Positions 12,401 through 18,589 of a stretch of 20,024 nucleotides of DNA are shown one piece after another (the stretch's first letter is position 1; every line of letters starts with the position of its first letter). A model generated the notes under the pieces. That model was not told the origin of the DNA. It worked only from the letters and a program-made list of their open reading frames with translations, and ran no database searches. Made by a program: the position numbers and the translations under genes. The stretch is from Elysia marginata (Eukaryota > Mollusca > Gastropoda > Plakobranchidae), in assembly GCA_019649035.1 (NCBI GenBank), contig BMAT01004921.1:417315-437338 (forward strand). Reading direction: 5' to 3'.

Positions 12401-15400
12401 ACATTTGAAGTTTAGCAATATTGGACAAACTATCATGGTAAACTGTTTTTATGCTTACCTTAAACTAGTTTGAAACCACGAGCTGCATCTTAATAAACGT
12501 GATATTATGACAACTAAATTGTTTGTGTTTCACGTTCACGTCATGGAAAGTCACAAAAATAGAGCGAAATGCGCCTCACGAAGCTATATACAACAACACT
12601 CTTTTACAAGTACAACGGCTGTGATTCAGAAAGACCAAAATTTTTTGGTTTATTAGCTATTGAAATTTAAAATCACAAGTATGCCCAGTCCTTGAAACCA
12701 AAGGGTCTAATGATAACTTTGCATTAAGAGCATTAGGGAAATAAAGGATTCTCTACAACTATTATGACTTTGTGCACATTTTATAATATGGAGGACAATC
12801 TTACTAAAAAGATTAATGTTGGAGTCAATCTCAATTTAAGAAAGTTGTCTTAAATACACCGAGAAGTACTATGTGGTTTTACGTAAATAAAAGTGCACTT
12901 AGCTACCTTGTTCAACATGCCCAATATTAATAATTATTAGTGGGCTTGATATCACTCACTAATTACTTGGTTTCAGTTGGTGGGAAATGTGTAAATTACT
13001 CGCTTTCAAACGACTGTCAAAGTAGAAATTCGTAACATTAAATGTGCTCGTAGAGACTCCCTTAAAATCACACTTTATTCAAATTCTTTTGAAGAATAAT
13101 TACAGTATCAACGTGCGTGTTAATACACTAAGCAAACTTTTCGAAAACCACTTTAATGAAATGGTTAACATTTTTGGCCAAACATAGTACCATAATTTAA
13201 ATTGAGTCAAAAGCCAAACTGTTCATGGAATATGAGTTTGCACCTTTGGCAATTTCAAAATGTAAAATAATACTTTTTAAAATCATGAAGCTTTGTTCTA
13301 TAGCCAGTTGTTACTGATATTAAGGTTTAAAGTTCTGCTAAAATTTACCTAGCGACACATTTTCCGCCAGCAAACGAGCACTGAAGCAGCATATCGTTAA
13401 TTTGATGTCCCATCTCAGTGCGCTTTGACCTGTGGACACATTCAGGGAATAAGACAATATTATATCTGATTTATTGAATGTAAAATTATGTTTGTTTGTA
13501 TCCTTTAAATCATTGAAAGAGCTTACAACACAACAAAGAGGGCAACGCTTAAGATGTATAGTTACAACAAATTAAACATCTAGTCTACATACTCACAATG
13601 CTGCCCGCAATAACCGTTCAAGCTCAAACTTACGTGGATTGCAAGGCCAACAGCTGTCTGAACTGTCGATCTAATTCATAAAACCCAGAGGTATCAGACT
13701 CCGCCTCCCAGCTGTCTTCGTCGTTCTGTTATTGTTAAGGGTTAAGGAAATACGATTTCAGGCAAATTTGATAATGTTTCCTCTGATCTTTTACTAACAA
13801 CTTAACTAACGTTAGAGATAACTATAGCCTACCAATTAAAAGACTTACGTCGAAGTGCTTGGATTGAGGGTTTGTATCTTTTCATTCCCTAGGCCTTACA
13901 AGTTTTACAGTTTTTATTTTTGTGAGGCGACCTTAGTGAACCAGACAACAGAGTGCATTTTGATATATTGAGAGACTCACATTTCGTAGGGCTGCATTCC
14001 CTCAATAGGGTGAAAAGTTATAACTTCAACTTATCTATAATCTAGATTTATTCGTTTTTATGGTACCCCGGTGAGAAAAATGGTTTTCTATAAGGTAATT
14101 TATTACATTTAAACGGTTCTTACTTAAAAATAGTATAAGAGACTTGGGGCTGATTCACAGTGATTGTCGCACAATTCTTGATAATTTTTAAAACAATCTC
14201 ATTTCCCATTACGTTGAAGACAGTGTTATCTTATTCCAACTTTTCAATCGCAAATATTACCTTTTCAGAAATCTCTGGATACCCCTAATATGAAAAACTG
14301 AAAAGTTTTAAACTATATTATAAGGCTTTTATCCATGAATTCTATTCATCTAAAGAGGCAACCCGACGATCGATAGCTTTTTAAGTCCGCCATAACAGCC
14401 CAAACTGGTCAAACCAATAAAAAAAAAACCTGTTTTACCTGATGAAAATAATCATCGACTGCGGCGTCAATAGTGCTCTCCTTGTTAATTTTTACGTCGT
14501 CGAAAAAGTTGTTGCTTCTTACTTTTCCTTTCCCTTGTTTTTTGTTACTGTTGGAGCCCCTGTGGAGGAAGCAGTAAGGCAAAAGGTAAATGTCTCATAG
14601 CCGGTGTTGTGGCCGTAGGGGCAGTGCGATGTACAGGCGCACCGTATCTAGGGCACAGCATATGAAGGACCTAGTCCAAACCTCTCCCTTTCGCTGCTTT
14701 TACCTTCTCCAGTTAGCAACCAGGTGCGCTGTCCCGCTTGACCGGGTTGGTTGGTTGTTTAAATTTGAACGTCTCTCTTCAACAACAAGGTTATATTAGA
14801 GACGGCGCTTGGGACAATTGAAAGTGTGCTGCCACACTGTGATGTAAGGAGCGCTTACATACACCACACCAAGTCACATTATCCTGACACCGGGCCGACC
14901 AGACTTAGGACTGAATCCATAATGCCAGACACTGGGCGGATCAGCTGCTAATACCAATTTTAAAGTCCTTGGTTTGACTCGGCCTAGGATCGAACCCACA
15001 CCTCCCGATCTCTGAGCGAGTGTCTTACCGCTAGGCCACAGAGCCGGTACCCCTCAGGGAGGAAGCAGTCTCACAAATTAATCATAAGAGGTGTGGACTG
15101 TAAGTTTACCATGATAACTTTATTGTAGTGGACTTCAAAACTAAAATAAGAGGATCAATGTTCAAACCAGTATTGCAATTAGTATTATTTATCATACAAA
15201 GAGAGACAAAAAAGTAACTCAAATTTGAGGAGTTTTAATTTAGCAAATCTTACTCTCTTCGTACTATTAAAACAAATGAAATGCCTAAAATATTTTTCAA
15301 AATGTTCAAATGAATTTCTTTCAATTATTACAAGTTTATTTATGTGAAAAGGATACAATGTTTTTTGCAATACAAGTTTTAGTAATTTTTTTTACAAAAC

Positions 15401-18400
15401 AAAATATAAACTGTTTTTACTTATTTCATTACAAATACAGTTCGTAGGAGTTTTTTTTTTAATTATGTGCCCTACCTGGCGGTCTTCTTTGCTTGTCTTT
15501 TCCGCCTATCCTTTTTTAGTTCAGAGACAATGGTCTCCATCTCTACCTCTTCTTCCATGAATTCTTCCTCAGTGATTTCTTCCTCAGTGATTTCTTCCTC
15601 ATAGATTTCTTCTTCATAATAGTCGTCATCTACGTCCTCAAGATCTGGGGTCCATGTTTCCAAAACACTCTTAACAGCATCGGGGTCGACGCTATCTATG
15701 AACTGAGTCAACTCATCCGACGCCAAGTCTCTCTGAAAAATATGATTTATTAAAATTTCAAGGTTAATTCATATCCCATTATTTTATATCTATAGAAAGG
15801 TTGATTAGGGCTATTGCCTTCTAAATAAGCAACGATGGATTTATCGGAGGCATATTTTAGGCACCTCATCTCATTATAAAGAGAATTTTTTAAATGTTTA
15901 CAGATAAATATTCTTAGTTTCATTCTTCTAAGTTATTTCAGGTTTTGTTTCGTTGAGACTGATGTTAGAAATGTTTTTCATGTTGAAGATATTTACTGGA
16001 GGTACATGAATACTACACGTCTGGATATAAGAAATGGTGTATTTTTGTTGTTAATAATTTTATTCTACATAAAACTGTGATTAAATATAGAAAAAATCGT
16101 CTTAATTTATTATGACAAATTAATGACCCGCAGAATAAAAAAAATAAAGTAAATTTTGCGTGCTGCAACATAAAAAAGATCGTTCCTCTTTTTGTTATTC
16201 CATCATCGTCCGTTTTATATGTTCTCAAAAACATGGTGCAAACGGTTATATTTATGACATAGATGTTGTTGTATAAAAAAAATATCTTTCCTTTGGAACC
16301 TTAAACCCTAATTAATCATTTGATACTCTCCAACTTCAAAGTTTCATCGACAAGACTTGATTTTTAACCATAGTTTGGAGGAACAGCTTAACAGAGTATG
16401 TATCGATTCTGGGCATGGACACCAATTTTTTTCCTATTCAACAGCCCCTTGACCCCCCCACCTCTCACCTGGGACATTCTCATTGGGTTCACATTACAGA
16501 TAGTCACTGCAGGGAACTGGAGATTACTGAAAGATAGTTGTACTCCGGTCTGCTTTTTGTATTCAAAATAAGTAACAACGAGCCTGTGTGCAGAGATGAA
16601 GAAATAAGGAAAATTTTTAATAATAATTCAACATTTTCCATGATTTTTTTCACCGTGGCTTTTTTTTTCATGTATAGATGACCGGAGGCTTTTCAATGTC
16701 AGATGAAATACAATATTGTTTTTGCTTTCTAAAACCCTCATTTGTTTACGATAATATCTTGAATTATAATTTTTTACTTCCTTGCCTTTGAAATCTGAGA
16801 ATTCGGTCTTACCTCTTTATTTTGATACAATATTTAATGCGTTTAAAAAAACCGTTGTTGTAAAATTGAAATGACAATCACATTGATCGGTGTCTTAAAA
16901 ATTTTACCAGTGCATTAGTTTTGTCATAATTATAGTTAAATGTTTAGAACTATATCAATGATAACAATTCACTTTGTAAACAAAGCTGTTGAGTTGAAAT
17001 TAAAACAAAAATTATTGCATGTATCATCAAATGGTAATTCATTGGTTCGTCTTGTGATACGATTAACTAGTTTAAAAATGTAAAGAGCGTTTTTACATGG
17101 GGCGTATCCAAGAAGCTCTTTTGCATCGGTTCCCGGATCCGCGACATGCCATTACCAACAAAATTACCTTCTGAATTCACAGAGGAGCAGCAAGTAAAGC
17201 GCAACATTCTAGCATTCTGACAAGATCTTTCACTGCCGATAGTACTCCTTTAACGCATGATTGAAGCGAAGAAATATGTGTAAATAGCCGTTCTTAAGGA
17301 CTCAACGGCGTCTTCACGAAAGCAGGACTCGATCCCCTAGCACACAGGATCTCTAAGTATTTCTCACAAAGCAATGTAGCATTGACAATGAGAATTTTGT
17401 TTCCATGTATCAATACCATTAGGCATTTTATTGAGCATAATTACATACACTGGTCGTTTCTCTTCACCCCAACAGGCAAAAAAACAAACAAACAGAGATT
17501 CGTTTGATTAGCGATACATCTTCGATGTTGCTTTAGCTTTTCAAAGTTTGAGCCAAAGCGAAAGAAAAAAATTTATTTTTCATAAAAGGTACATTAAAAT
17601 TTGTGTTACATTGTACAAGTTATATCAAACAAGCTATTATCCGCTCGCCTAAATTTTTAGTGATAACTATATAGGATGCGCCAACACATCTAGTAGAAAT
17701 GGATAAAAAGAAATGGGAATTTCTGTGACCATAATGTATCTAAATAATTTAAGCAAGAACATCGGATTTTCATTCTCTTTGCTTTTAGAACCATTTTATT
17801 TTGAGTAGGTTTTTAGGCAGGCTAAAATTCTTGGTTTAAAAGAGCACTTTATATCAAGATAGCAAAATGACATATTAAATCACTTAAGTTAACAACCCTC
17901 TGCTTATTGCTGTAGTACTTTGCCTCAATAAAGCGATTTGTTTTGTCAATTTGATTGCGTAATATGATGTTACTTCGCATAAGATAATAAACTTGTGAAC
18001 AAGTGACTATCTTATCTCCTGTCTTGATTGCATTTAACTCAGGTGCTAAAATACACCATTATGTCAGCTACTGCGTTTTCCGCCAAAATTGCGAGCTAGT
18101 GTTACAAAAGATAAACTTACCCAAATCTATTTCCATCTATTTCCTTAGTTTACAATTGTACAATTCTCTCTGCAAATGCTCTTCCATAATAAATTATGTG
18201 GTTCATGAGGCTGATTTTTGTAAAAGATATAAGGCATATATCTAGTCTAAAGATTATAAAAAAAAACAATAAATTATAGTCTTGCCGTTTATAGCCTTAA
18301 CATTTGGGTACTACTTCCACGCAAAAAACGTTCATACTTACTTGTAAAGATGAAAGGTCATCAATCCAAAGGCTGCGAGAAGAAGACAAGACCAGATAAC

Positions 18401-18589
18401 TCTGACAACTCTGTTCTCGGCCTGGGTGATGAAAGGCACTCCGCTCAGGGAGCATTTGTCGGCGAACTTGGAGAAAACTCCAACGATGCCTTTTGGACGT
18501 TCACTGCTGTCTTCGTTGTCGGAGTCGTCATCATTGGTATTGTGTTTGCTATTAGGGTTGGTGTAAACATTTTTCTCTTTGTCAGCCAT
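1852..18589 (-). CDS. DEG/ENaC family (amiloride-sensitive) sodium channel subunit, 15 coding exons, 604 aa
   Basis: DEG/ENaC subunits form trimeric plasma-membrane sodium channels opened by protons, peptides, proteases or force; this one's ligand cannot be told. Joining the fifteen exons listed here gives 1815 nt with no internal stop and matching phases at all fourteen introns. Visible parts in order are a cytosolic N-terminus (1-62) with an acidic stretch (19-30), TM1 (about 63-86), FPAVTICN (106-113), an acidic then basic finger insert (152-221), MGHQINDMLLQC (about 284-295), GNCYT (316-320), VSRLGDPYGEC (393-403), CGC (435-437), CDCHRPC (481-487), WP (501-502), TM2 (about 568-596) with G576-L577-S578, and an eight-residue tail. 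Sixteen extracellular cysteines are present, an even number as in ENaC. The ATG has a good Kozak context (ACAATGG) and an in-frame TAA lies 11 codons upstream. The subfamily (ENaC-, ASIC-, FaNaC-like or other) is not resolved. The family call is secure. Confidence 0.95.
1990..2405 (-). other. Intron 14 (GC-AG)
   Basis: 416 bp, phase 0, starting GCAAGT and ending TTTTGCACAG. No repeat or gene seen inside. Confidence 0.85.
2400..2405 (-). other. GC-type 5' splice site of intron 14
   Basis: On the minus strand the exon ends GAG and the intron starts GCAAGT. The phase-0 join to the TM2 exon gives ADYE-LDQFLSDVGG, which fits the family. No GT donor nearby keeps the frame. Confidence 0.85.
2406..2481 (-). 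CDS. DEG/ENaC exon 14: palm strand before TM2, ending at a GC donor
   Basis: Completes R534 and encodes 535-559. FVKLVIYYEDLNYEELKES matches the family strand nlvkvniYyedLnyexxxexpxy. The acceptor is TCATACAG. The donor is GAG|GCAAGT, a non-canonical GC site with otherwise full consensus. Reading on past it would leave the family pattern. Confidence 0.94.
2482..3242 (-). other. Intron 13
   Basis: 761 bp, phase 2, GTAACT to TCATACAG. AT-rich and without recognisable elements. The 62-residue plus-strand open frame inside it has no family resemblance. Confidence 0.8.
3243..3322 (-). CDS. DEG/ENaC exon 13: thumb-to-palm linker with two cysteines
   Basis: Encodes 508-533 plus two bases of R534. 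NLLSTAACKYGSSVCDTLPD carries C515 and C522, bringing the extracellular cysteines to sixteen. The acceptor is TATTTCTCCAG and the donor is GAG|GTAACT. Conservation is weaker here. Phase on both sides and position between the WP exon and the next support it. Confidence 0.87.
3323..3861 (-). other. Intron 12
   Basis: 539 bp, phase 0, GTAAGT to TTTCTCCAG. About half of it is a SINE copy; the rest is AT-rich with nothing recognised. Confidence 0.8.
3400..3655 (-). repeat. tRNA-derived SINE, family 1 copy a
   Basis: Read on the minus strand it starts with a tRNA-like head with a good B box (GGTTCGTGTCC). Then follow the body motif ATGCTATTGTGAAGCGCTTTA and the 3' motif CATGTAAAGCGCT, both shared with the copies near 5831 and 17060. 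AGCGCTTTA and TAAAGCGCT are inverted repeats that could pair (3487-3496 with 3418-3426). It is too diverged in the A box and acceptor stem to be a working tRNA. Ends are approximate and no target duplication was seen. Confidence 0.75.
3862..3919 (-). CDS. DEG/ENaC exon 12: short S...WP exon
   Basis: Completes T488 and encodes 489-507 (ETTFEKTISSRNWPNPAFA). With exon 11 it restores the pattern PCxExxFxxxxSxxxWP seen throughout the family. The acceptor is CTGCCTATAG and the donor is GCG|GTAAGT. At 58 nt it is the shortest exon. Confidence 0.93.
3920..4663 (-). other. Intron 11
   Basis: 744 bp, phase 2, GTATGT to CTGCCTATAG. It contains the AGT/GGA repeat tract, which reads as ACT and pyrimidine-rich repeats in the transcript. 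Otherwise AT-rich and featureless. Confidence 0.8.
4165..4302 (+). repeat. (AGT)n microsatellite with flanking AGC and GGA/GAA runs
   Basis: A nearly pure AGT run of about 59 bp (4183-4241, close to 20 units) follows a short AGC-rich stretch and passes into GGA/GAA-rich purine DNA up to about 4302. It is intronic. The plus-strand purine run is polypyrimidine in the gene's transcript. Confidence 0.95.
4664..4739 (-). CDS. DEG/ENaC exon 11: CDCHRPC signature
   Basis: Completes Q463 and encodes 464-487 plus two bases of T488. It contains LCDCHRPC, the family's CxCxxPC signature. The acceptor is CAACCCCAG and the donor is AC|GTATGT. Reading on past the donor soon meets a stop, which supports the splice site. 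Confidence 0.92.
5228..5241 (+). repeat. Short (GT)n run
   Basis: About seven GT units after an A run and before a T run. An ordinary dinucleotide microsatellite inside intron 10. Confidence 0.85.
5596..5617 (+). other. Poly-G run and 4-N assembly gap
   Basis: Eighteen G residues (5596-5613) run into four N (5614-5617). The true length of this homopolymer is unknown, and some sequence may be missing or duplicated. Confidence 0.97.
5831..6140 (+). repeat. tRNA-derived SINE, family 1 copy b
   Basis: The head has an A box (TGGTCTAGTGG) and a B-box-like TGGTCGAGTCC, as in a decayed tRNA gene. After it come TTAAGAAAGGCTATTTACAT, the body motif ATGCTAGGGTGAAGCGCTTTA, and the 3' motif CATGTAAAGCGCTT. 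The best-preserved of the three copies, with AAGCGCTTTA (6025-6034) and TAAAGCGCTT (6100-6109) as perfect inverted repeats. It is antisense to the host gene, and the tRNA-like part is not a functional tRNA because it runs straight into the SINE body. Confidence 0.85.
6442..6568 (-). CDS. DEG/ENaC exon 10: thumb cysteine cluster C...C...CGCYD
   Basis: Encodes 421-462 plus one base of Q463. ACQKVCRESRIRHKCGCYD matches the thumb pattern aCxxxCxxxxxxxxCxCxD, with C422, C426, C435, C437 and C458 making up the disulphide ladder. The acceptor is ATCTTTACAG and the donor is C|GTAAGT. Confidence 0.95.
6569..8015 (-). other. Intron 9
   Basis: 1447 bp, phase 0, GTGAGT to ATCTTTACAG. AT-rich, with short homopolymer runs only. 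I recognise no repeat family, gene or RNA in it. Confidence 0.75.
8016..8105 (-). CDS. DEG/ENaC exon 9: VSRLGDPYGEC motif
   Basis: Encodes 391-420. VEVSRLGDPYGEC matches the family motif xxxxRLxxPYGxC, with Cys403. The rest (FRAKYGIKYTRT) leads to the cysteine cluster. The acceptor is TTCTTGTAG and the donor is ACT|GTGAGT. It is 90 nt and phase 0 at both ends. Confidence 0.95.
8106..8652 (-). other. Intron 8
   Basis: 547 bp, phase 0, GTGAGA to TTCTTGTAG. AT-rich and nothing recognised. Confidence 0.8.
8653..8816 (-). CDS. DEG/ENaC exon 8: palm/beta-ball strands
   Basis: Completes G336 and encodes 337-390. LQLKLFLETDDYVPG, GVQVVVHDQGTLPFP and VKAGTETFIGLRR fit the conserved block GLxlxLxxxxxxY..GvxvxvHxqxxxPxp...v.pGtet. 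The acceptor is ACGTGCAG and the donor is AGG|GTGAGA. Confidence 0.95.
9392..9545 (+). repeat. CT-rich microsatellite
   Basis: An imperfect (CT)n tract with TGTC interruptions, fading into C/T-rich DNA. In the gene's transcript it is GA-rich. Confidence 0.93.
9661..9730 (+). repeat. Degenerate trinucleotide-rich stretch
   Basis: AAT, AGT and ACT triplets mixed imperfectly (TTACTACAACTACTATTACT and similar). Low-complexity intronic DNA. Confidence 0.6.
10050..10960 (-). mobile_element. Degraded LINE (non-LTR retrotransposon), endonuclease-domain remnant
   Basis: Read on the minus strand, pieces follow the order of an APE-type endonuclease. They are FFLTETSLTLDA (like TETWL, near 10780-10815), EGGIAFICKES (near 10507-10540), FCI then RDSRSAAVAEIQDT (near 10345-10400), NFLILRDLTFHNQ (like GDFNxH, near 10280-10320), and WTPTHQARHILDWLI then IVEDHLIPE (10095-10215; like TH..GHTLD and SDH). 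The pieces lie in more than one frame and at least two in-frame stops occur (TAA before LVWTPTH, TAG after FCI), so it is dead. No reverse transcriptase part follows in the window, so it is 3'-truncated or deleted. Clade not assigned. The stretch from 10600 to 10960 is the less certain part. Confidence 0.7.
11286..11530 (+). repeat. CT-rich microsatellite and C/T-rich tract
   Basis: The core (CT)n with GTCT interruptions lies at about 11349-11410, inside a longer C/T-rich tract. In the same orientation as the CT tract near 9392, about 1.9 kb away. Confidence 0.92.
12180..12271 (-). CDS. DEG/ENaC exon 7: FT..LTSRYGNCYT motif
   Basis: Encodes 306-335 plus one base of G336. NFTRSLTSRYGNCYTLQ matches the family pattern FTxxxTxxyGnCYTFN, with Cys318. 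N306-F-T is a candidate N-glycosylation site. The acceptor is CATCTTTAAG and the donor is G|GTAAGA. It lies across the largest intron (3.36 kb) from exon 8. Confidence 0.95.
12272..13348 (-). other. Intron 6
   Basis: 1077 bp, phase 2, GTAAAT to CATCTTTAAG. AT-rich and nothing recognised. Confidence 0.8.
13349..13429 (-). CDS. DEG/ENaC exon 6: GHQINDMLLQC...C motif
   Basis: Encodes 279-304 plus two bases of R305. MGHQINDMLLQCSFAGGKC is a close match to the family motif GHxxxDMLLxCxFxGxxC, and C295 and C302 are family cysteines. The acceptor is TGTCCACAG and the donor is AG|GTAAAT. At 81 nt with phase 2 at both ends, the exon is symmetric. Confidence 0.95.
13634..13725 (-). CDS. DEG/ENaC exon 5: finger-domain helix
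   Basis: Encodes 248-277 plus two bases of T278. An acidic start (NDEDSWEAESD) leads into a helical, amphipathic LDRQFRQLLALQS, in the position of the finger helix before the GHQ motif. The acceptor is AATAACAG and the donor is AC|GTAAGT. Confidence 0.88.
13726..14438 (-). other. Intron 4
   Basis: 713 bp, phase 0, GTAAAA to AATAACAG. AT-rich and nothing recognised. Intron 5 (13430-13633, 204 bp, phase 2) is likewise plain. Confidence 0.8.
14439..14559 (-). CDS. DEG/ENaC exon 4: basic continuation of the finger insert
   Basis: Its first base completes Arg207, then it encodes 208-247. It opens with a Ser/Asn/Lys-rich basic run (GSNSNKKQGKGKVR) and goes on to NNFFDDVKINKESTIDAAVDD. The acceptor is CTTCCTCCACAG, directly beside a SINE, and the donor is CAG|GTAAAA. 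Phase agrees on both sides. The sequence itself is not conserved, so support comes from phase, splice sites and position. Confidence 0.85.
14564..14575 (+). repeat. Target-site duplication copy forming part of the exon 4 acceptor
   Basis: GGAGGAAGCAGT on the plus strand is ACTGCTTCCTCC in the transcript, directly followed by ACAG and exon 4. Its twin is at 15058-15069 beyond the SINE. Confidence 0.9.
14576..15057 (-). repeat. Long tRNA-derived SINE with clear target-site duplication
   Basis: On the minus strand it begins near 15057 with a tRNA-like head: A box TGGCCTAGCGG (15028-15038) and B box GGTTCGATCCT (14986-14996). The body runs to 14576. GGAGGAAGCAGT stands on both sides (14564-14575 and 15058-15069), a perfect 12-bp duplication that fixes both ends. 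At 482 bp it is long for a SINE. An inner ATGTAAGCGC (14851-14860) recalls the 3' motif of family 1, so it may be composite. The plus-strand open frame at 14590-14799 lies inside it and is not a gene. Confidence 0.88.
15476..15732 (-). CDS. DEG/ENaC exon 3: acidic pentad repeat and furin-type site in the finger domain
   Basis: Encodes 122-206 plus two bases of R207. The first 30 residues (RDLASDELTQFID and on) resemble the helix that follows FPAVTIC in ENaC. Then come DVDDDYY, five pentads of the form (Y/T/M)EEE(I/F/V) at 160-184, and a basic cluster KKDRRKRQAKK with RRKR at 197-200. The acceptor is TTTTTCAG and the donor is CCAG|GTAGGG. The insert is poorly conserved in kind across the family, but it lies where ENaC has its proteolytic activation sites. 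That the exon belongs here follows from phase and position. Confidence 0.9.
15496..15507 (-). other. Candidate furin/proprotein convertase site RRKR (residues 197-200)
   Basis: The four codons AGG CGG AAA AGA encode R-R-K-R followed by Gln, fitting the furin consensus R-x-(K/R)-R. It lies in the extracellular finger between FPAVTIC and the GHQ motif, where vertebrate ENaC alpha and gamma subunits are cleaved and activated. Cleavage here is inferred, not shown. Confidence 0.6.
15544..15618 (-). repeat. Coding 15-bp tandem repeat (five glutamate pentads)
   Basis: Five consecutive 15-base units in frame encode Y-EEE-I, Y-EEE-I, T-EEE-I, T-EEE-F and M-EEE-V (residues 160-184). On the plus strand two neighbouring units share TTCTTCCTCAGTGA exactly and the others differ at a few bases. 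Near-identity at the DNA level suggests recent growth by replication slippage, so copy number may vary between individuals. Confidence 0.85.
15733..16468 (-). other. Intron 2
   Basis: 736 bp, phase 0, GTGAGA to TTTTTCAG. Nothing recognised. The 73-residue open frame at 16013-16234 has no family resemblance. Confidence 0.8.
16469..16583 (-). CDS. DEG/ENaC exon 2: end of TM1 and FPAVTICN signature
   Basis: Encodes 84-121. It begins LVVTYFEY, the TM1 exit, and contains FPAVTICNVNP, the hallmark of the first extracellular strand in DEG/ENaC channels; Cys112 is its first extracellular cysteine. The acceptor is CACACAG and the donor is CAG|GTGAGA. The exon is phase 2 on entry and phase 0 on exit. 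Confidence 0.95.
16584..18341 (-). other. Intron 1
   Basis: 1758 bp, phase 2, GTAAGT to CACACAG. It carries a decayed SINE near 17060-17370. The plus-strand open frame at 18003-18245 shows no domain. Confidence 0.8.
17060..17370 (-). repeat. tRNA-derived SINE, family 1 copy c (decayed)
   Basis: On the minus strand it has a B-box-like GGATCGAGTCC, TTAAGAACGGCTATTTACA, then GAATGCTAGAATGTTGCGCTTTA and CATGTAAAAACGCTC. These align in order with the copy at 5831-6140. The A-box part and the 3' inverted-repeat arm are decayed, so it looks older than that copy. Ends are approximate. Confidence 0.75.
18342..18589 (-). CDS. DEG/ENaC exon 1: cytosolic N-terminus and most of TM1
   Basis: Encodes residues 1-82 plus two bases of K83. 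The N-terminus is hydrophilic, with a D/E/S-rich stretch at 19-30. FADKCSLSGVPFI (42-54) aligns with the ASIC segment FASSSTLHGLAHI, so Ser49-Gly50 sits where the family has His-Gly. TM1 begins near residue 63 (VRVIWSCLLLAAFGLMTF). The donor after AA is GTAAGT, and the next exon supplies the G that completes Lys83. The upstream in-frame TAA at 18620-18622 supports this start, provided no intron lies between. Confidence 0.93.

Larger units (their letters stand above)
14560..15475 (-). other. Intron 3, half made of a SINE
   Basis: 916 bp, phase 2, GTAGGG to CTTCCTCCACAG. Without the 482-bp SINE and one 12-bp duplication it would be about 422 bp. The rest is AT-rich; the 61-residue open frame at 15185-15370 looks like chance. 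Confidence 0.85.

Noticed and set aside
14590-14799. 69-residue plus-strand frame (MSHSRCCGRRG...)
   Set aside because: Lies wholly inside the 482-bp SINE and runs against its orientation.
3400-17370. A CRISPR-like or other array made of the repeated GTAAAGCGCT motif
   Set aside because: The motif belongs to dispersed SINE copies with tRNA-like heads, not to evenly spaced direct repeats.
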